This document shows, one piece after another, positions 28,503-37,181 of a DNA stretch of 64,000 nt. Within the stretch, counting starts at the first letter, position 1, and the number at the start of each line of letters is the position of its first letter. The stretch covers positions 1,550,001-1,614,000 of the forward strand of contig NZ_CP014841.1 in NCBI RefSeq assembly GCF_001641285.1, in the 5' to 3' direction. Under the pieces are notes generated by a model. The model did not search any database, was not told the origin of the DNA, and saw nothing but the letters and a program-made list of their open reading frames with translations. The stretch is from Dyella thiooxydans. GTDB taxonomy: Bacteria; Pseudomonadota; Gammaproteobacteria; Xanthomonadales; Rhodanobacteraceae. The position numbers were made by a program, and so were the translations under genes.

Positions 28503-29579
28503 ATGAAGGTGCCGGCCCGGCGCCTTGGCCGGGCCATCGACGGGAGATGCGCCTTGAACAGGACTTGCCTGAAAGCGGGCCCGGCCCTGCTGCTGGTCGC
28601 GATGCTGGGCCACGCCCAGGCCAACGACGCGAGCGCCACGACCATGTCGCAGCGCGTGCCGGATACCTATGCCCAGCCCGCAAAACGGGTCGACCTCGGC
28701 CATGGCCGTCAGCTCAACCTGCGCTGCTCGGGCAGCGGCCCGCAGACGGTGTTACTGGAGGCCGGGGCCATCGCCGACTCCTCCACCTGGTTCAGGGTGC
28801 AGCCGCTGCTGGCGGCCCGCACCCGCGTCTGCGCGTACGACCGGGCGGGCTTCGGTTTCAGCAGCGAGGGACCGATGCCGCGTGACCTCGATGCCGACGT
28901 GGCGGACCTGCACGCGCTGATCCGGCACGCCGGCCTCAGCAAGCCGCTGGTGCTGGTGGGGCACTCGCTGGGCAGCAACATCGCCCGGAGGTATGCGGGC
29001 AAGTATCCGTCCGACGTGGACGCGATGATCCTCGTCGACCCGCCCGCACAGGACATCGGCCGGTTCGCTCCCGCCTGGCAGAAGGACGAGGACACCCTCT
29101 CGGCGCAGCGGTTCGCCTTCCTCCACCACTGCGAGGCGGCTGCGGAGAAACACGAACTGCCGTCCAGCGATCCGGAGCTGAGCCACTGCCTCGGCGGACC
29201 CGACCCACATGCCAGTGCCCGGCTCAACGCGGTGAACCTGTCCCTCAAGTCCAGGCCGGCGTTCTGGCGCACCGTGCTGTCGGTGCTGCAGGACAACGTC
29301 CGGGTGTTCAGGCAACCGGTGTCGGCACGCGAGACGCACGGCTCGATGCCCCTGATCGTGCTGTCCGCCGCCAATACCTACGCCGACGCCCTGCCCCGCG
29401 ACCGCAAGGGGCTGGAAGAGGCCCGGGCCCGCACGCAGGCGCAGATCGTCGCCACCTCTTCCCGCGGCACGCTGGTGCATGTGCCGGATACCTCCCATGA
29501 CATCCAGATCGATCAGCCCGAGGCGGTGGTCAAAGCGGTGGAGCAGGCCATGCGGATGGCGCGGCACTCACCGGAGTGA
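28503..29579 (+). CDS. Secreted alpha/beta-hydrolase
   Basis: About 358 aa. A signal peptide (LKAGPALLLVAMLGHAQAND) precedes an alpha/beta-hydrolase fold with the nucleophile elbow GHSLGS, the oxyanion region LEAGAIADSSTW, the YDRAGFGFSS block typical of epoxide-hydrolase/esterase relatives, and the catalytic His in VPDTSHDIQIDQPEAVVKAV. Cysteines in LHHCE and LSHCLGG may form a disulfide. The substrate is unknown. Start is uncertain: ATG 28503 (AGGGGCG upstream), TTG 28554 (GGGAG upstream, gives a tight signal peptide) or TTG 28467. Confidence 0.88.
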   Translation: MKVPARRLGRAIDGRCALNRTCLKAGPALLLVAMLGHAQANDASATTMSQRVPDTYAQPAKRVDLGHGRQLNLRCSGSGPQTVLLEAGAIADSSTWFRVQPLLAARTRVCAYDRAGFGFSSEGPMPRDLDADVADLHALIRHAGLSKPLVLVGHSLGSNIARRYAGKYPSDVDAMILVDPPAQDIGRFAPAWQKDEDTLSAQRFAFLHHCEAAAEKHELPSSDPELSHCLGGPDPHASARLNAVNLSLKSRPAFWRTVLSVLQDNVRVFRQPVSARETHGSMPLIVLSAANTYADALPRDRKGLEEARARTQAQIVATSSRGTLVHVPDTSHDIQIDQPEAVVKAVEQAMRMARHSPE

Positions 29580-29679
29580 CGCGCTCCAACGGCTAGTGAC
29601 GGCAAGGCAGACGAGCGGCCGGGAAGCAGGAGCCAGGGGCGACTTTCCGGAACGTGCACCCTGACCCCTGCCGGGTTGC

Positions 29680-30168
29680 TCACCCACCTTCGTCAACGGC
29701 GGCGACCGACAACGTCGACGCCATACGCGGCCCCGGTGCACTGCCCGATACCGGCACGGAGACCAGCTTGCAGCGGCGACCCCGTGATGGATCGCCTCCC
29801 TTGCAGTACACGTTCACGATGGCGACCGTGTTCCATCCGGCGTCCATCAACTGGATCTGCTTTGCCAGGCCGGAACCGGAGTTGTCGATGGCGACAGTGA
29901 CATAGGGGCTCATGGCAAGCCCCCGCTTCCGCATCGCCTCGGCGGCCGCGGCCGCCCGCTGCGCGTGCATGTACTGCCGATGGGTGTGGCCGACGAGGGC
30001 CTTCAGTCCGTAGCCCGTGTCGAAATCGACGACGTAGACCCCGTACGGGGCCGGCAAGCCGGTCACGGTGACATCCTGCAGCTCGGTGGTCTGGTCCTGG
30101 GCGGCACTGATGCTGGGGACGCATGCAAAGCCGAAAGTCACGATTGCAGCAACGATGGTGTGCTTCAT
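29680..30168 (-). CDS. Small secreted protein of unknown function
   Basis: A 162-aa exported protein with a clean signal peptide (MKHTIVAAIVTFGFACVPSISAAQ). It starts after a strong GGGAGG ribosome site. The mature part contains TELQDVTVTGLPAPYGVYVVDFDTGYGL, then an Ala/Arg-rich helix and VYCKGGDPSRGRRCKLVSVPV, in which two cysteines probably pair. I know no family for it. It is convergent with the alpha/beta-hydrolase gene. Confidence 0.75.
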   Translation of the reverse strand: MKHTIVAAIVTFGFACVPSISAAQDQTTELQDVTVTGLPAPYGVYVVDFDTGYGLKALVGHTHRQYMHAQRAAAAAEAMRKRGLAMSPYVTVAIDNSGSGLAKQIQLMDAGWNTVAIVNVYCKGGDPSRGRRCKLVSVPVSGSAPGPRMASTLSVAAVDEGG

Positions 30169-30496
30169 GGGAGCCTCCCGACGAGCGCCGATGCCCGTCG
30201 GGGAAATTCTGGGCCGCTGCCGCGGCGTTTACCTGAGGAATCCATGAGGAATCTGCGTGGATTCGGGGGGTGACTTTCGGCAGGCTCCTCGTGCGACCCT
30301 GCCATTCGTTACCCGTGCAATCGTTGCCGGCAGCGCTGCTGCGATACGCGGGAGTGATCCTGTCCTGGCGGACTTCCATGCTCCCAACCCGGACTGGACG
30401 CTGACCGTCGGGAAAAAAATGACCTCTGGCAGACGACTCGCTAGCGCTGACGGGCGCAAACTGCGCCGGCAGGGTCAGTCTCCGAGAGGCACCGTC

Positions 30497-30889
30497 ATGC
30501 CGCGCTCCGAACTGGACGAGCACTGGTTCTACCAGTGCGACGACATCATCGTCGATCCCCACGCGCACCGACTGGAGCGCGCCGGCCGGGACCGCCCCCT
30601 GGAACCCAAGGCCTATGCGGTGCTGCTGACACTGCTGGAACAGGCCGGCGACGTGGTCGACAAGACGACCCTGCTCGATACCGCCTGGGGCCATCGCCAT
30701 GTCACTCCTGGCGTGCTCGCCCATGCGATCTCGCAATTGCGCCAGGCCCTGGGCGACTCAGCACTGCATCCGCGCTACATCGCCACCGTGCACACCATCG
30801 GCTACCGCTTCATCGGCAAGGTGCATCGCCGGCCGCGGTTTGCGCCGGCGTGGCTGCGGGCGCCGGGAGACGCATTGATCCGCCCCTAG
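30497..30889 (+). CDS. Stand-alone OmpR/CadC-type winged-helix DNA-binding protein
   Basis: A 130-aa protein consisting of a Trans_reg_C domain: IIVDPHAHRLERAGRDRPLEPKAYAVLLTLLEQAGDVVDKTTLLDTAWGHRHVTPGVLAHAISQLRQALGD...YIATVHTIGYRF. It has the beta-start, three helices and C-terminal hairpin of OmpR/CadC DNA-binding domains. There is no receiver domain, membrane helix or TPR region. CadC-like regulators of this group usually carry a large C-terminal sensor part, so this is either a truncated family member or a naturally minimal regulator. The N-terminal start at 30497 has GAGAGG nine bases upstream. Confidence 0.85.
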   Translation: MPRSELDEHWFYQCDDIIVDPHAHRLERAGRDRPLEPKAYAVLLTLLEQAGDVVDKTTLLDTAWGHRHVTPGVLAHAISQLRQALGDSALHPRYIATVHTIGYRFIGKVHRRPRFAPAWLRAPGDALIRP

Positions 30890-31012
30890 CGCAATGTCGA
30901 AGGGCACCCGCGCCCTCTGTGGCCGAGCTGGGGGCTCGCCACTTCAGCCGGGAGGCCATCGCAGCCGGCGAATATAAGGTGCAGCGGGCTCCCTGATGAC
31001 CCTCCACCCGGT

Positions 31013-31195
31013 TCAGCGCTTGCAGGTATTGACGCCAATAAGGCTGTACAGCGGGCAGAAATTGAACAGCCCCGTGGCCAGCGGCACCACCCCGATCCAC
31101 GCCCACACCGGGCCACCGGCAACCGCCCACACGATCAGCAGCAGACCGACTGCGATACGAAGCCACTTGTCCACGGATCCGACGTTGGATTTCAT
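31013..31195 (-). CDS. DUF2892 (YgaP-type) small membrane protein
   Basis: A 60-aa protein: MKSNVGSVDKWLRIAVGLLLIVWAV, then AGGPVWAWIGVVPLATGLFNFCPLYSLIGVNTCKR. This is the DUF2892 two-helix membrane domain with its characteristic NxGxxD.xxR start and FCPLYxLxGxxTC end. ATG 31195 is chosen because AGGAGG lies eight bases upstream; another ATG six bases earlier is too close to it. The function is unknown; in YgaP the domain anchors a rhodanese. A decayed relative lies at 58838-58985. Confidence 0.9.
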   Translation of the reverse strand: MKSNVGSVDKWLRIAVGLLLIVWAVAGGPVWAWIGVVPLATGLFNFCPLYSLIGVNTCKR

Positions 31196-31412
31196 GCGCA
31201 TGCCCTCCTGAAGGTGGGCGAAGCATGGCAGCCGTGGTCCGCGTGCCCCTTGATCGCGGTCAACTACCGCCGAGAACAGCCCCCAGCCGGCCCCACATTG
31301 CGTGCCCGCTGAACCCGCACGGGCGATGCGTCCCATGGCCGCGTACCCCCGGACCTTCCGTGCCCGGCCCCGCCGGGCGGTTCTCGCTGCCCCGCCAGCC
31401 CGTGCCGTCATC

Positions 31413-33338
31413 TCAGCCTCTTGCCGCCTTCGCAATATCACTGAGGTAATCGGGCGTGCTGCCATCGCGCACCAGATGCGGGTACTTCAGCCCGTCGTAG
31501 TAATTGATCGCGAGCGTGCGATAGGTGTCGAGATACGAGACCGTGAGCGTGATCGGTGCGTGGCCGCCCTTCGCCCGCCGGATGGCGTCCTTGAGCGCAT
31601 CGCCGGTGAAATGCTCGCCGTCGACGGCGACGATCTTCATGCCCGGCACCAGGCCCGCCGCGTAGGCCGGGCCGTCCCATTGCACGTCGCTCACCTCCCC
31701 CTCGTCGGACATCGTCGCGCCGATCGAATAGGCCAGATCGACGCGGTGCTCCGCCTTCGACACGGCCTGGTCGTAATCGGAGGGCGTATCGGTGTACACC
31801 AGCTTCCAGCCGCCCCGCTCGATACCGTGCTCCGGAAGCGCCTGGCCGGTAGCGTCCAGCCGCTGGCGCAGGAAGCCGGCCCAGTCGAACGGCTGCACCT
31901 GGTTCAGTGCCCCCACCAGGTCGTCGAACGTGTAGGTGCGGGTGACGTAACTGCCGTTGTCCATGCTGTAGAACAGCCTGGCGAAGTCGTCCAGCGAACG
32001 GCGGTTGTGGCTGAGCTGGCGAATCCTGGTATCGACGTCCAGCCACAGCAGCTCGCCTTCCGGATAGAAATCCGTGCCGCGGCGATAGTTGCCCCAGTAA
32101 TCACCGTTGAAATACAGCAGCTGCGCGCTGGTCGCAGTGTCCTGCAGCGGGCGCCAGGCACGTCCGGTGCGGTGGGCCATCTTCGCCGCGACCGAGGCCA
32201 GCGAATCGCGGAACTGCGCCGGTGTCAGCAGGCCCGAACGCACCGCCAGCACGGCCGACCAGTACTCGGTCAGGCCTTCGTACGACCACACCATGTCGGC
32301 GGGCTGCGGCGTGTTGAACGCCGGCGTCCACATGTCGGCCGGACGGCGGAACTTGCCGTTCCACGAGTGCGTGAACTCGTGCGGGATCAGCGTGGCCGAG
32401 GCGATGAACGCGTCGGGGTCGGTAAGGAAGTCCGCGCCCGTCATCTCGAAACTCGACTGGTGATGCTCCAGTCCGGTCCCCGCCACGTGATCGGAGACCG
32501 TCAGCAACAGGTCGTAGTGGTCGTAATGGTGCGCGTGGAACAGCGCGTAAAGCTGCTTCACCATGCGGCGGTACGCGGCCACCTGCGCGTCGCTGATCTG
32601 CACCGACATCGCGCTGTCGCCCACGATGTTCAGGTGCACCGGCACCTTGTCGCCCGGCGACAGGTCCACGCGCCGGAAGTACTCGCCCGCGATCAGCGGC
32701 GAGTCGATGAAGTTGTTGAAGCTCATCGGCTTGAAATGCACCGTATCGCCCGAGCGGCTCGCCACCTCCATCGCCGAGGCGAACTGCCAGCCGGACGGCA
32801 GCACCACGGTGGGCCGGATCGGGATGGCCCGCGCGTAGTAGCCGCCGGGATAGAACGCCACCTGGGTCGGATCCAGGTCGGCCAGATGCGGCGTGGACCA
32901 CACCTCGTAGCCGTACCAGACACCCGGCCCTGGCGAGAGGTACTGGAACGACAGCTCGATGCGATCGGCGCCCTGCGGCACGTCCAGATGGAACGTGTAC
33001 ATGTCCACCACGTCGCGCCGCCACGGCAGTTGCTTGCCGTTCGCCGTGACGATCAGCCCCGCGATGTTCGCGATGCCGCCATCCGGGGCGTGGTCGGGCA
33101 ACGGCCACTTCGGGTAGTACAGCGTCAACGGACCCGGCGTCACCGGAATCGTCTCGTGCATGCGGTAGATGCGGCGCGGCGCATCGCGCAGATCCATCGT
33201 GATCGCCAACATCCCCGGATAAGGGCTGTCCTTCGGCGCGTCGGGCGTCGACGCCTGCGCGGCGCACACCATGGACACGACACACCCTGCGACCAGGGCA
33301 AGCGCCCGGATGCCCTGACGAACGGACGGCAGTTTCAC
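31413..33338 (-). CDS. M61 family glycyl aminopeptidase-like protease with PDZ domain
   Basis: A 641-aa exported metalloprotease. GTG 33338, with AGGGGG upstream, gives the signal peptide ALALVAGCVVSMVCAAQA. The N-terminal beta domain contains TLYYPKWPLPDHAPDG. The zinc site is HEFTH at residues 320-324 (LIPHEFTHSWNGKFRRP), with the downstream Glu ligand in WSYEGLTEYWSAVLAVRSGL. A C-terminal PDZ domain (VQWDGPAYAAGLVPGMKIVAVDGEHFTGDALKDAI) completes the standard M61 layout. The family cleaves Gly or Ala N-terminal residues. No operon partner. Confidence 0.94.
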   Translation of the reverse strand: MKLPSVRQGIRALALVAGCVVSMVCAAQASTPDAPKDSPYPGMLAITMDLRDAPRRIYRMHETIPVTPGPLTLYYPKWPLPDHAPDGGIANIAGLIVTANGKQLPWRRDVVDMYTFHLDVPQGADRIELSFQYLSPGPGVWYGYEVWSTPHLADLDPTQVAFYPGGYYARAIPIRPTVVLPSGWQFASAMEVASRSGDTVHFKPMSFNNFIDSPLIAGEYFRRVDLSPGDKVPVHLNIVGDSAMSVQISDAQVAAYRRMVKQLYALFHAHHYDHYDLLLTVSDHVAGTGLEHHQSSFEMTGADFLTDPDAFIASATLIPHEFTHSWNGKFRRPADMWTPAFNTPQPADMVWSYEGLTEYWSAVLAVRSGLLTPAQFRDSLASVAAKMAHRTGRAWRPLQDTATSAQLLYFNGDYWGNYRRGTDFYPEGELLWLDVDTRIRQLSHNRRSLDDFARLFYSMDNGSYVTRTYTFDDLVGALNQVQPFDWAGFLRQRLDATGQALPEHGIERGGWKLVYTDTPSDYDQAVSKAEHRVDLAYSIGATMSDEGEVSDVQWDGPAYAAGLVPGMKIVAVDGEHFTGDALKDAIRRAKGGHAPITLTVSYLDTYRTLAINYYDGLKYPHLVRDGSTPDYLSDIAKAARG

Positions 33339-33573
33339 CGGAGACCCCCTGTAACTGGTGATGGCAAACACGCACGCCGGGCGCAGGAAATCGCGAGGCG
33401 GCGATGGACACAACGTCCTCGTGTGTACGTCACCGGGCAGAGAGCGTCAACGTGCGCCGGAGGGGATGGCGCCAGGCCGGAGGGTCGACAATTGACGGGA
33501 CCGGTGGCGCCGAGGCGGACAACTCGCCAGGCGCTTCCAGGCCCCGGAAACGTAGATATGGTCCCGTTGCTGC

Positions 33574-34101
33574 CTATTGCCTCGACGGAGGCGCCTTGAA
33601 AGGTGCCGCAGCTGCCTCAGCCTCCTGCTTGCTGCTGAAGCCTCCGAGCGAGATCACTCCGTCTTTCGGCAGCCCCATCACAAGGGTCTGGAAAACCACG
33701 CTCCCGTTCACCAGAAATGCCAGTGCCCGATGGGCGTCCATGGCCCTGCGCATGCTCGCATCAAGTCGCGTCTGGCTCTTCGGATCGATCCTAATCTTGA
33801 GTTCGTAAACCGGTTCCTCGAACGCCGCATTTCGCTCAATGTCGATCTGCGTAACCTGTAATGCATCGGCACCACGCGCCTCGCGCTCCACACAGTCGTT
33901 TCCAGAGACACCCGCGGCGCCGCGCACCGGGAGCTCTGTCCTGAGCGGAGCGGGAGTCGATCGATCGCAAACAAGCGCCAAGCTCAACGGCTGGTACGAA
34001 GCGTGAGCAATGGGTGCTTCACCGACACGTTTGCTACAGCCGACTAACAGGCAGACGACCGCAGCCAGCACCCGGAAGCTGATCCGCTTTTGCATGTCCA
34101 T
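33574..34101 (-). CDS. Lipoprotein with SecD P1-head-like domain
   Basis: A 175-aa lipoprotein. The leader ends in LLVGC, a lipobox, with Cys at about residue 21. The C-terminal part, HRALAFLVNGSVVFQTLVMGLPKDGVISLGGFSSKQEAEAAAAPF, closely follows the pattern of the SecDF periplasmic P1 head subdomain (LA.vlnG.v...P.i...i..g...I.G.fs..EA). Such stand-alone SecD-like lipoproteins are seen in Xanthomonadales; their role is not known. Start 34101 has AAGGA seven bases upstream. Confidence 0.8.
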   Translation of the reverse strand: MDMQKRISFRVLAAVVCLLVGCSKRVGEAPIAHASYQPLSLALVCDRSTPAPLRTELPVRGAAGVSGNDCVEREARGADALQVTQIDIERNAAFEEPVYELKIRIDPKSQTRLDASMRRAMDAHRALAFLVNGSVVFQTLVMGLPKDGVISLGGFSSKQEAEAAAAPFKAPPSRQ

Positions 34102-34284
34102 GGGTTCATCCTTGTTGGGTGCCGTGCAGTCTGCCAGCGGGCGACCGGCGATTTCGACTCTCATGCGAGTCCGTCGTTATCTGCAAGCACCATGACGGTC
34201 GCCCCTGAGTATCCGAGCATCAAAAACGGGGAGCGATATCAACTCTTCGAGGATGCTTGCCACCCACTTCCGTTCGCCCCGGAC

Positions 34285-34480
34285 TCACGGCTTGAACCGG
34301 CGGACCTCCTGCGGCCAGCCGCAGGCTTCAGCCACTTTGCCGGCCCAATGTCTTGCCGCCTGCTCATCGGCCACGTCGATCACGGTGAACCCGCCGAGGA
34401 ACCGGGGGGGGGCGCACGTACGGCCCGTCGGTGAACCTCAGCGTCCCACTGGTGGCATCCGCGCTGCCGGCATCGCGAGC
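34285..34480 (-). pseudogene. 3' remnant of a YciI-like (DGPF-domain) gene
   Basis: In one minus-strand frame the segment reads GTLRFTDGPYVRPPRFLGGF, then TVIDVADEQAARHWAGKVAEACGWPQEVRRFKP and stop. FTDGPY...LGGFTVIDV...A..WA is the hallmark of YCII-related/DGPF proteins. The usual catalytic N-terminal part is missing and the codons before SADATSG lead into unrelated sequence without a start. A run of eight C replaces the expected Ala-Glu-Ala-Lys-Glu, so local damage is likely. The rest of the gap up to 34672 holds nothing recognisable. Confidence 0.5.
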
Positions 34481-34672
34481 GCGCGACAGGGCACTAGCTG
34501 CCGGGTCATCCCTGCCACCTGGGACATGCCCTGAACGGGGGAGGCGGAGGCCATAGATCGCTCCCTGTTACCTCCGCCTACTCACGCGCCCCTGCCAAGC
34601 CTGGCCGCAATATCAAAGCGCACGCTGGCGGTGAAATTGGCTACGCTTGGCCGGTCTGATCAGGGGGCGCAC

Positions 34673-35524
34673 GTGGCAACAGGAGAGGAATGGTCTCGGC
34701 TGGAGGTGGAAGCCTGCGTGGCCGACTACCTCGCGATGTTGACGCTTCAACTCAACGGCCAGCGTTACAACAAGACCGAGCACGCCAAAGGCTTGATGCA
34801 CAAGCTCAAGGGGCGCAGCCGTCCATCCATCGAGTTCAAGCACTGCAACATCAGTGCGGTGATGCTGGAACTCGACTACCCCTACATCCCTGGCTATAAA
34901 CCGCGCGGCAACTACCAGCACATGTTGCTGGATGTGGTTGAAGCGCAAGTCCAGCTACGTCCCGATCTACAGGACGCCGCGCAGGCGGCCGTGCTACGCC
35001 CCGCAGCCGCCATCGCCATTGCCGACGAAGCATCCGTCTGGGTGCCGACGCCCAGACCCTCGCGCATTCGTGAAGCCCCAGCGAACTACGCGCCCAGCTT
35101 CTCGCCCGCCAAACGGGATTACCTCGCCCAGGAAGCACGCAACCGCTCGCTCGGGCGCGCCGGCGAACTGTTCGTTCTGGAACTGGAAGCGCGCCGCCTG
35201 CACGCCGCTGGCAAGAAGGTGCTCAGCATGCGCGTTGAGCACGTCGCTGCGACACGAGGCGACGGCCTCGGTTTCGACGTGCTGTCGTTCGAAGAAGACG
35301 GCCGCGAGCGGCTGATCGAGGTCAAGACGACCGGTTTCGGCGAGCTGACGCCGTTCTACGTCAGCCGCAACGAACTGGCACGATCCAGGGCTGACGCCGA
35401 GCGCTATCAGCTCTATCGCGTCTTCAGCTTCAGGGACAGGCCCCGCCTCTTCGCCCTGCCTGGCGCGATTGAAGACGCCTGCCAGTTGGAAGCAAGCACC
35501 TACCTGGCGCGCGTTGGCGGCTAG
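34673..35524 (+). CDS. DUF3883 domain protein, possible nuclease-related
   Basis: About 283 aa. The N-terminal part (WSRLEVEACVADYLAMLTLQLNGQRYNKTEHAKGLMHKLKGRSRPSIEFKHCNISAVMLELDYPYIPGYKPRGNYQ) is a conserved module found in front of DUF3883. The C-terminal DUF3883 core is GLGFDVLSFEEDGRERLIEVKTTGFGELTPFYVSRNELARS. The D...E.K pattern is that of the PD-(D/E)XK nuclease fold. DUF3883 proteins often occur in restriction or other defence islands. I prefer GTG 34673 (AGGGGG upstream); ATG 34631 is possible. A membrane protein gene follows 45 bp later. Confidence 0.85.
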   Translation: MATGEEWSRLEVEACVADYLAMLTLQLNGQRYNKTEHAKGLMHKLKGRSRPSIEFKHCNISAVMLELDYPYIPGYKPRGNYQHMLLDVVEAQVQLRPDLQDAAQAAVLRPAAAIAIADEASVWVPTPRPSRIREAPANYAPSFSPAKRDYLAQEARNRSLGRAGELFVLELEARRLHAAGKKVLSMRVEHVAATRGDGLGFDVLSFEEDGRERLIEVKTTGFGELTPFYVSRNELARSRADAERYQLYRVFSFRDRPRLFALPGAIEDACQLEASTYLARVGG

Positions 35525-35569
35525 CGCGAGCCACGGACCTCGTACGACAAGCAAGGAGCGCTCTCGCGC

Positions 35570-36217
35570 ATGGAAACGGAACAGCTCACTTTCATCGCAT
35601 TGGAAAGGCGCATTGAGGAGATACCGGAGCATTCCTCGTACCAGGTGTTTTCCACACGCCGTACCATCTGGGGCACAGGGATCGGCATCGCGGCAGGGCT
35701 AGCCGGGCTCCTCCTTGGGAAGATGTTCCCCGCCAGCATCACGGCTCTGATCGCGACTTGGGTGCTGCTCGCCGTGGAGGTGATCGCCGTTGCAATCGCG
35801 TGGATCGCCGAGCTTCCGTCCCTGAACCTGCGACCGTCCAAAGAGCGTCAGCAGTATGCCGAAACGCTGGACTTCGACCTGCCCCACTACCTCGAGCTCA
35901 TTGAATGGCTAAAGGGCTTCCCCAGAGGGCGATTGGAGCTTCTGAGTACCTACTGCGCCCACCGGTTGGAGCGGATGCGAACCAAGCTTCCGCTCCTGAC
36001 CGGAGGAGTCGAGAAACTGGGAGCCCTTCCTCTCATCGCAGGGTTGTTTCTGCAGCTCAAGGACCTTCATTGGCCCCTCCAGTTGGGCTGGCCGCAAATC
36101 CTGCTCATCGCCTTCCTGATGCTCTGCTACTGGGCAAGCATGCTGCAGTTGAGCCTGCGCTTTCGCCTGGAGCTGTACGACGCACTGCTTAGCCAAGCAC
36201 TGCGCGATCAGGTCTAG
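35570..36217 (+). CDS. Membrane protein adjacent to DUF3883 gene
   Basis: A 215-aa protein with four hydrophobic segments in two hairpins: TIWGTGIGIAAGLAGLLLGKMF / ITALIATWVLLAVEVIAVAIAWI near residues 32-78, and LGALPLIAGLFLQL / ILLIAFLMLCYWASMLQLSL near 148-195. A ~65-residue charged loop between them holds ERMRTKLPLLTGG. No known family was recognised. GGAG lies about 13 bases from the ATG. Its close spacing to the DUF3883 gene suggests a two-gene unit, so it could be an effector or sensor partner; that is inference only. Confidence 0.8.
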   Translation: METEQLTFIALERRIEEIPEHSSYQVFSTRRTIWGTGIGIAAGLAGLLLGKMFPASITALIATWVLLAVEVIAVAIAWIAELPSLNLRPSKERQQYAETLDFDLPHYLELIEWLKGFPRGRLELLSTYCAHRLERMRTKLPLLTGGVEKLGALPLIAGLFLQLKDLHWPLQLGWPQILLIAFLMLCYWASMLQLSLRFRLELYDALLSQALRDQV

Positions 36218-36265
36218 GAATCAAGTCCGAACTTCGCCACCTTGACGGCTCAGCGGTCGAAGGAC

Positions 36266-36279
36266 AGTGCACTCTGACC
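36266..36279. repeat. Dispersed repeat, partial copy
   Basis: AGTGCACTCTGACC, the core of the short repeat found again at 43601, 44778, 60509 and 61704. It lies between the membrane protein gene and the effector-immunity pair. The remaining ~250 bp here shows no gene. Confidence 0.6.
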
Positions 36280-36475
36280 TCTGCGTCGCCCTCTGCTTTC
36301 GTTCCGCGACAAAGACCGCCCACCCCACGCCAGCCGTCTGAGCCGCAAGTGGGCACATGATCCGAGAAAGAACTCCCCTACGTGAATCGCAGGTCGGATC
36401 CGCTTTTTCGGTTACTGATCGCTGCTAGCCTCTTCGCACAGGGAATGTCTCGTACCACATCGTCAAGGAGTTTTG

Positions 36476-37153
36476 ATGCTTTCCGCTCGCACGCGCGATC
36501 CTTTTCGCCGACGCCGAAAACCCACACTCCTCGCCAAGCTTCTTATCGGGTACGTAGTGAGCGTGGTGACCCTCGGATGCACGGCCGCACCCGCCGGAAC
36601 GAAGCCGGTAATCGTGCCCGCCGATGTGCGCGCCCTCGTCGCACCGACCGACACGTTGCTGGCCTACAAGGCAGCCGATCTCTACAGGGACGGCTCCTGG
36701 GCGGCGGTTATCGTGGTTCGCCATCCCGCCAGCGAAATGAGCGACCTCGACTTCGACCACAACCCCTGTGATCTGCTGGTGTTGCGGAGAGAGCGCGGCA
36801 AGCTCGTGAAGGTTGACCACAGCAAGAAAGCGGTCGACTGTACCTACAACGATGTGGAACGCCACGCACCAGCCATGTCGTTGAATGACTACCTCAAGGT
36901 GTCGCCTGCAAGCATCGTATTCATCAATCAGAAGGCCAGGGGCAACAGTACTTTCTACTTCGCATGGTCGCAGAAGAAAGCCGCGTGGTATCTGCGCCGC
37001 GCCACGGCAACCAACGTTGGGGACGGTGCCGACGTCAACGACGTGAGCGTCACCGATGTGAGTGCCAGCTACCCGAAAAACTTCGGTTGGACGCCCATGT
37101 CATCGGTCGATCCGGATGCCATGGCCGACATTCTCAACAAGCTGGCCAAATAG
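36476..37153 (+). CDS. Candidate periplasmic immunity protein (X-Tfi) for the adjacent GH19 effector
   Basis: A 225-aa protein with one N-terminal hydrophobic segment (LLAKLLIGYVVSVVTLGCTA) after a strongly basic leader. It is a signal anchor or an atypical lipoprotein signal with Cys in LGC. The mature part (TLLAYKAADLYRDGSWAAVIVVRHPAS, DFDHNPCDLLVLRRERGKLVKVDHSKKAVDCTYND) matches no family I know. AAGGAG precedes ATG 36476. It ends 28 bp before a type IV secretion lytic effector gene on the same strand. In Xanthomonadales X-Tfe loci the cognate immunity gene lies next to the effector and encodes a periplasmic or lipoprotein inhibitor. The role is inferred from that position. Confidence 0.7.
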   Translation: MLSARTRDPFRRRRKPTLLAKLLIGYVVSVVTLGCTAAPAGTKPVIVPADVRALVAPTDTLLAYKAADLYRDGSWAAVIVVRHPASEMSDLDFDHNPCDLLVLRRERGKLVKVDHSKKAVDCTYNDVERHAPAMSLNDYLKVSPASIVFINQKARGNSTFYFAWSQKKAAWYLRRATATNVGDGADVNDVSVTDVSASYPKNFGWTPMSSVDPDAMADILNKLAK

Positions 37154-37181
37154 AGCGAGTAACAGGTGAAAGGAGTTCGCC

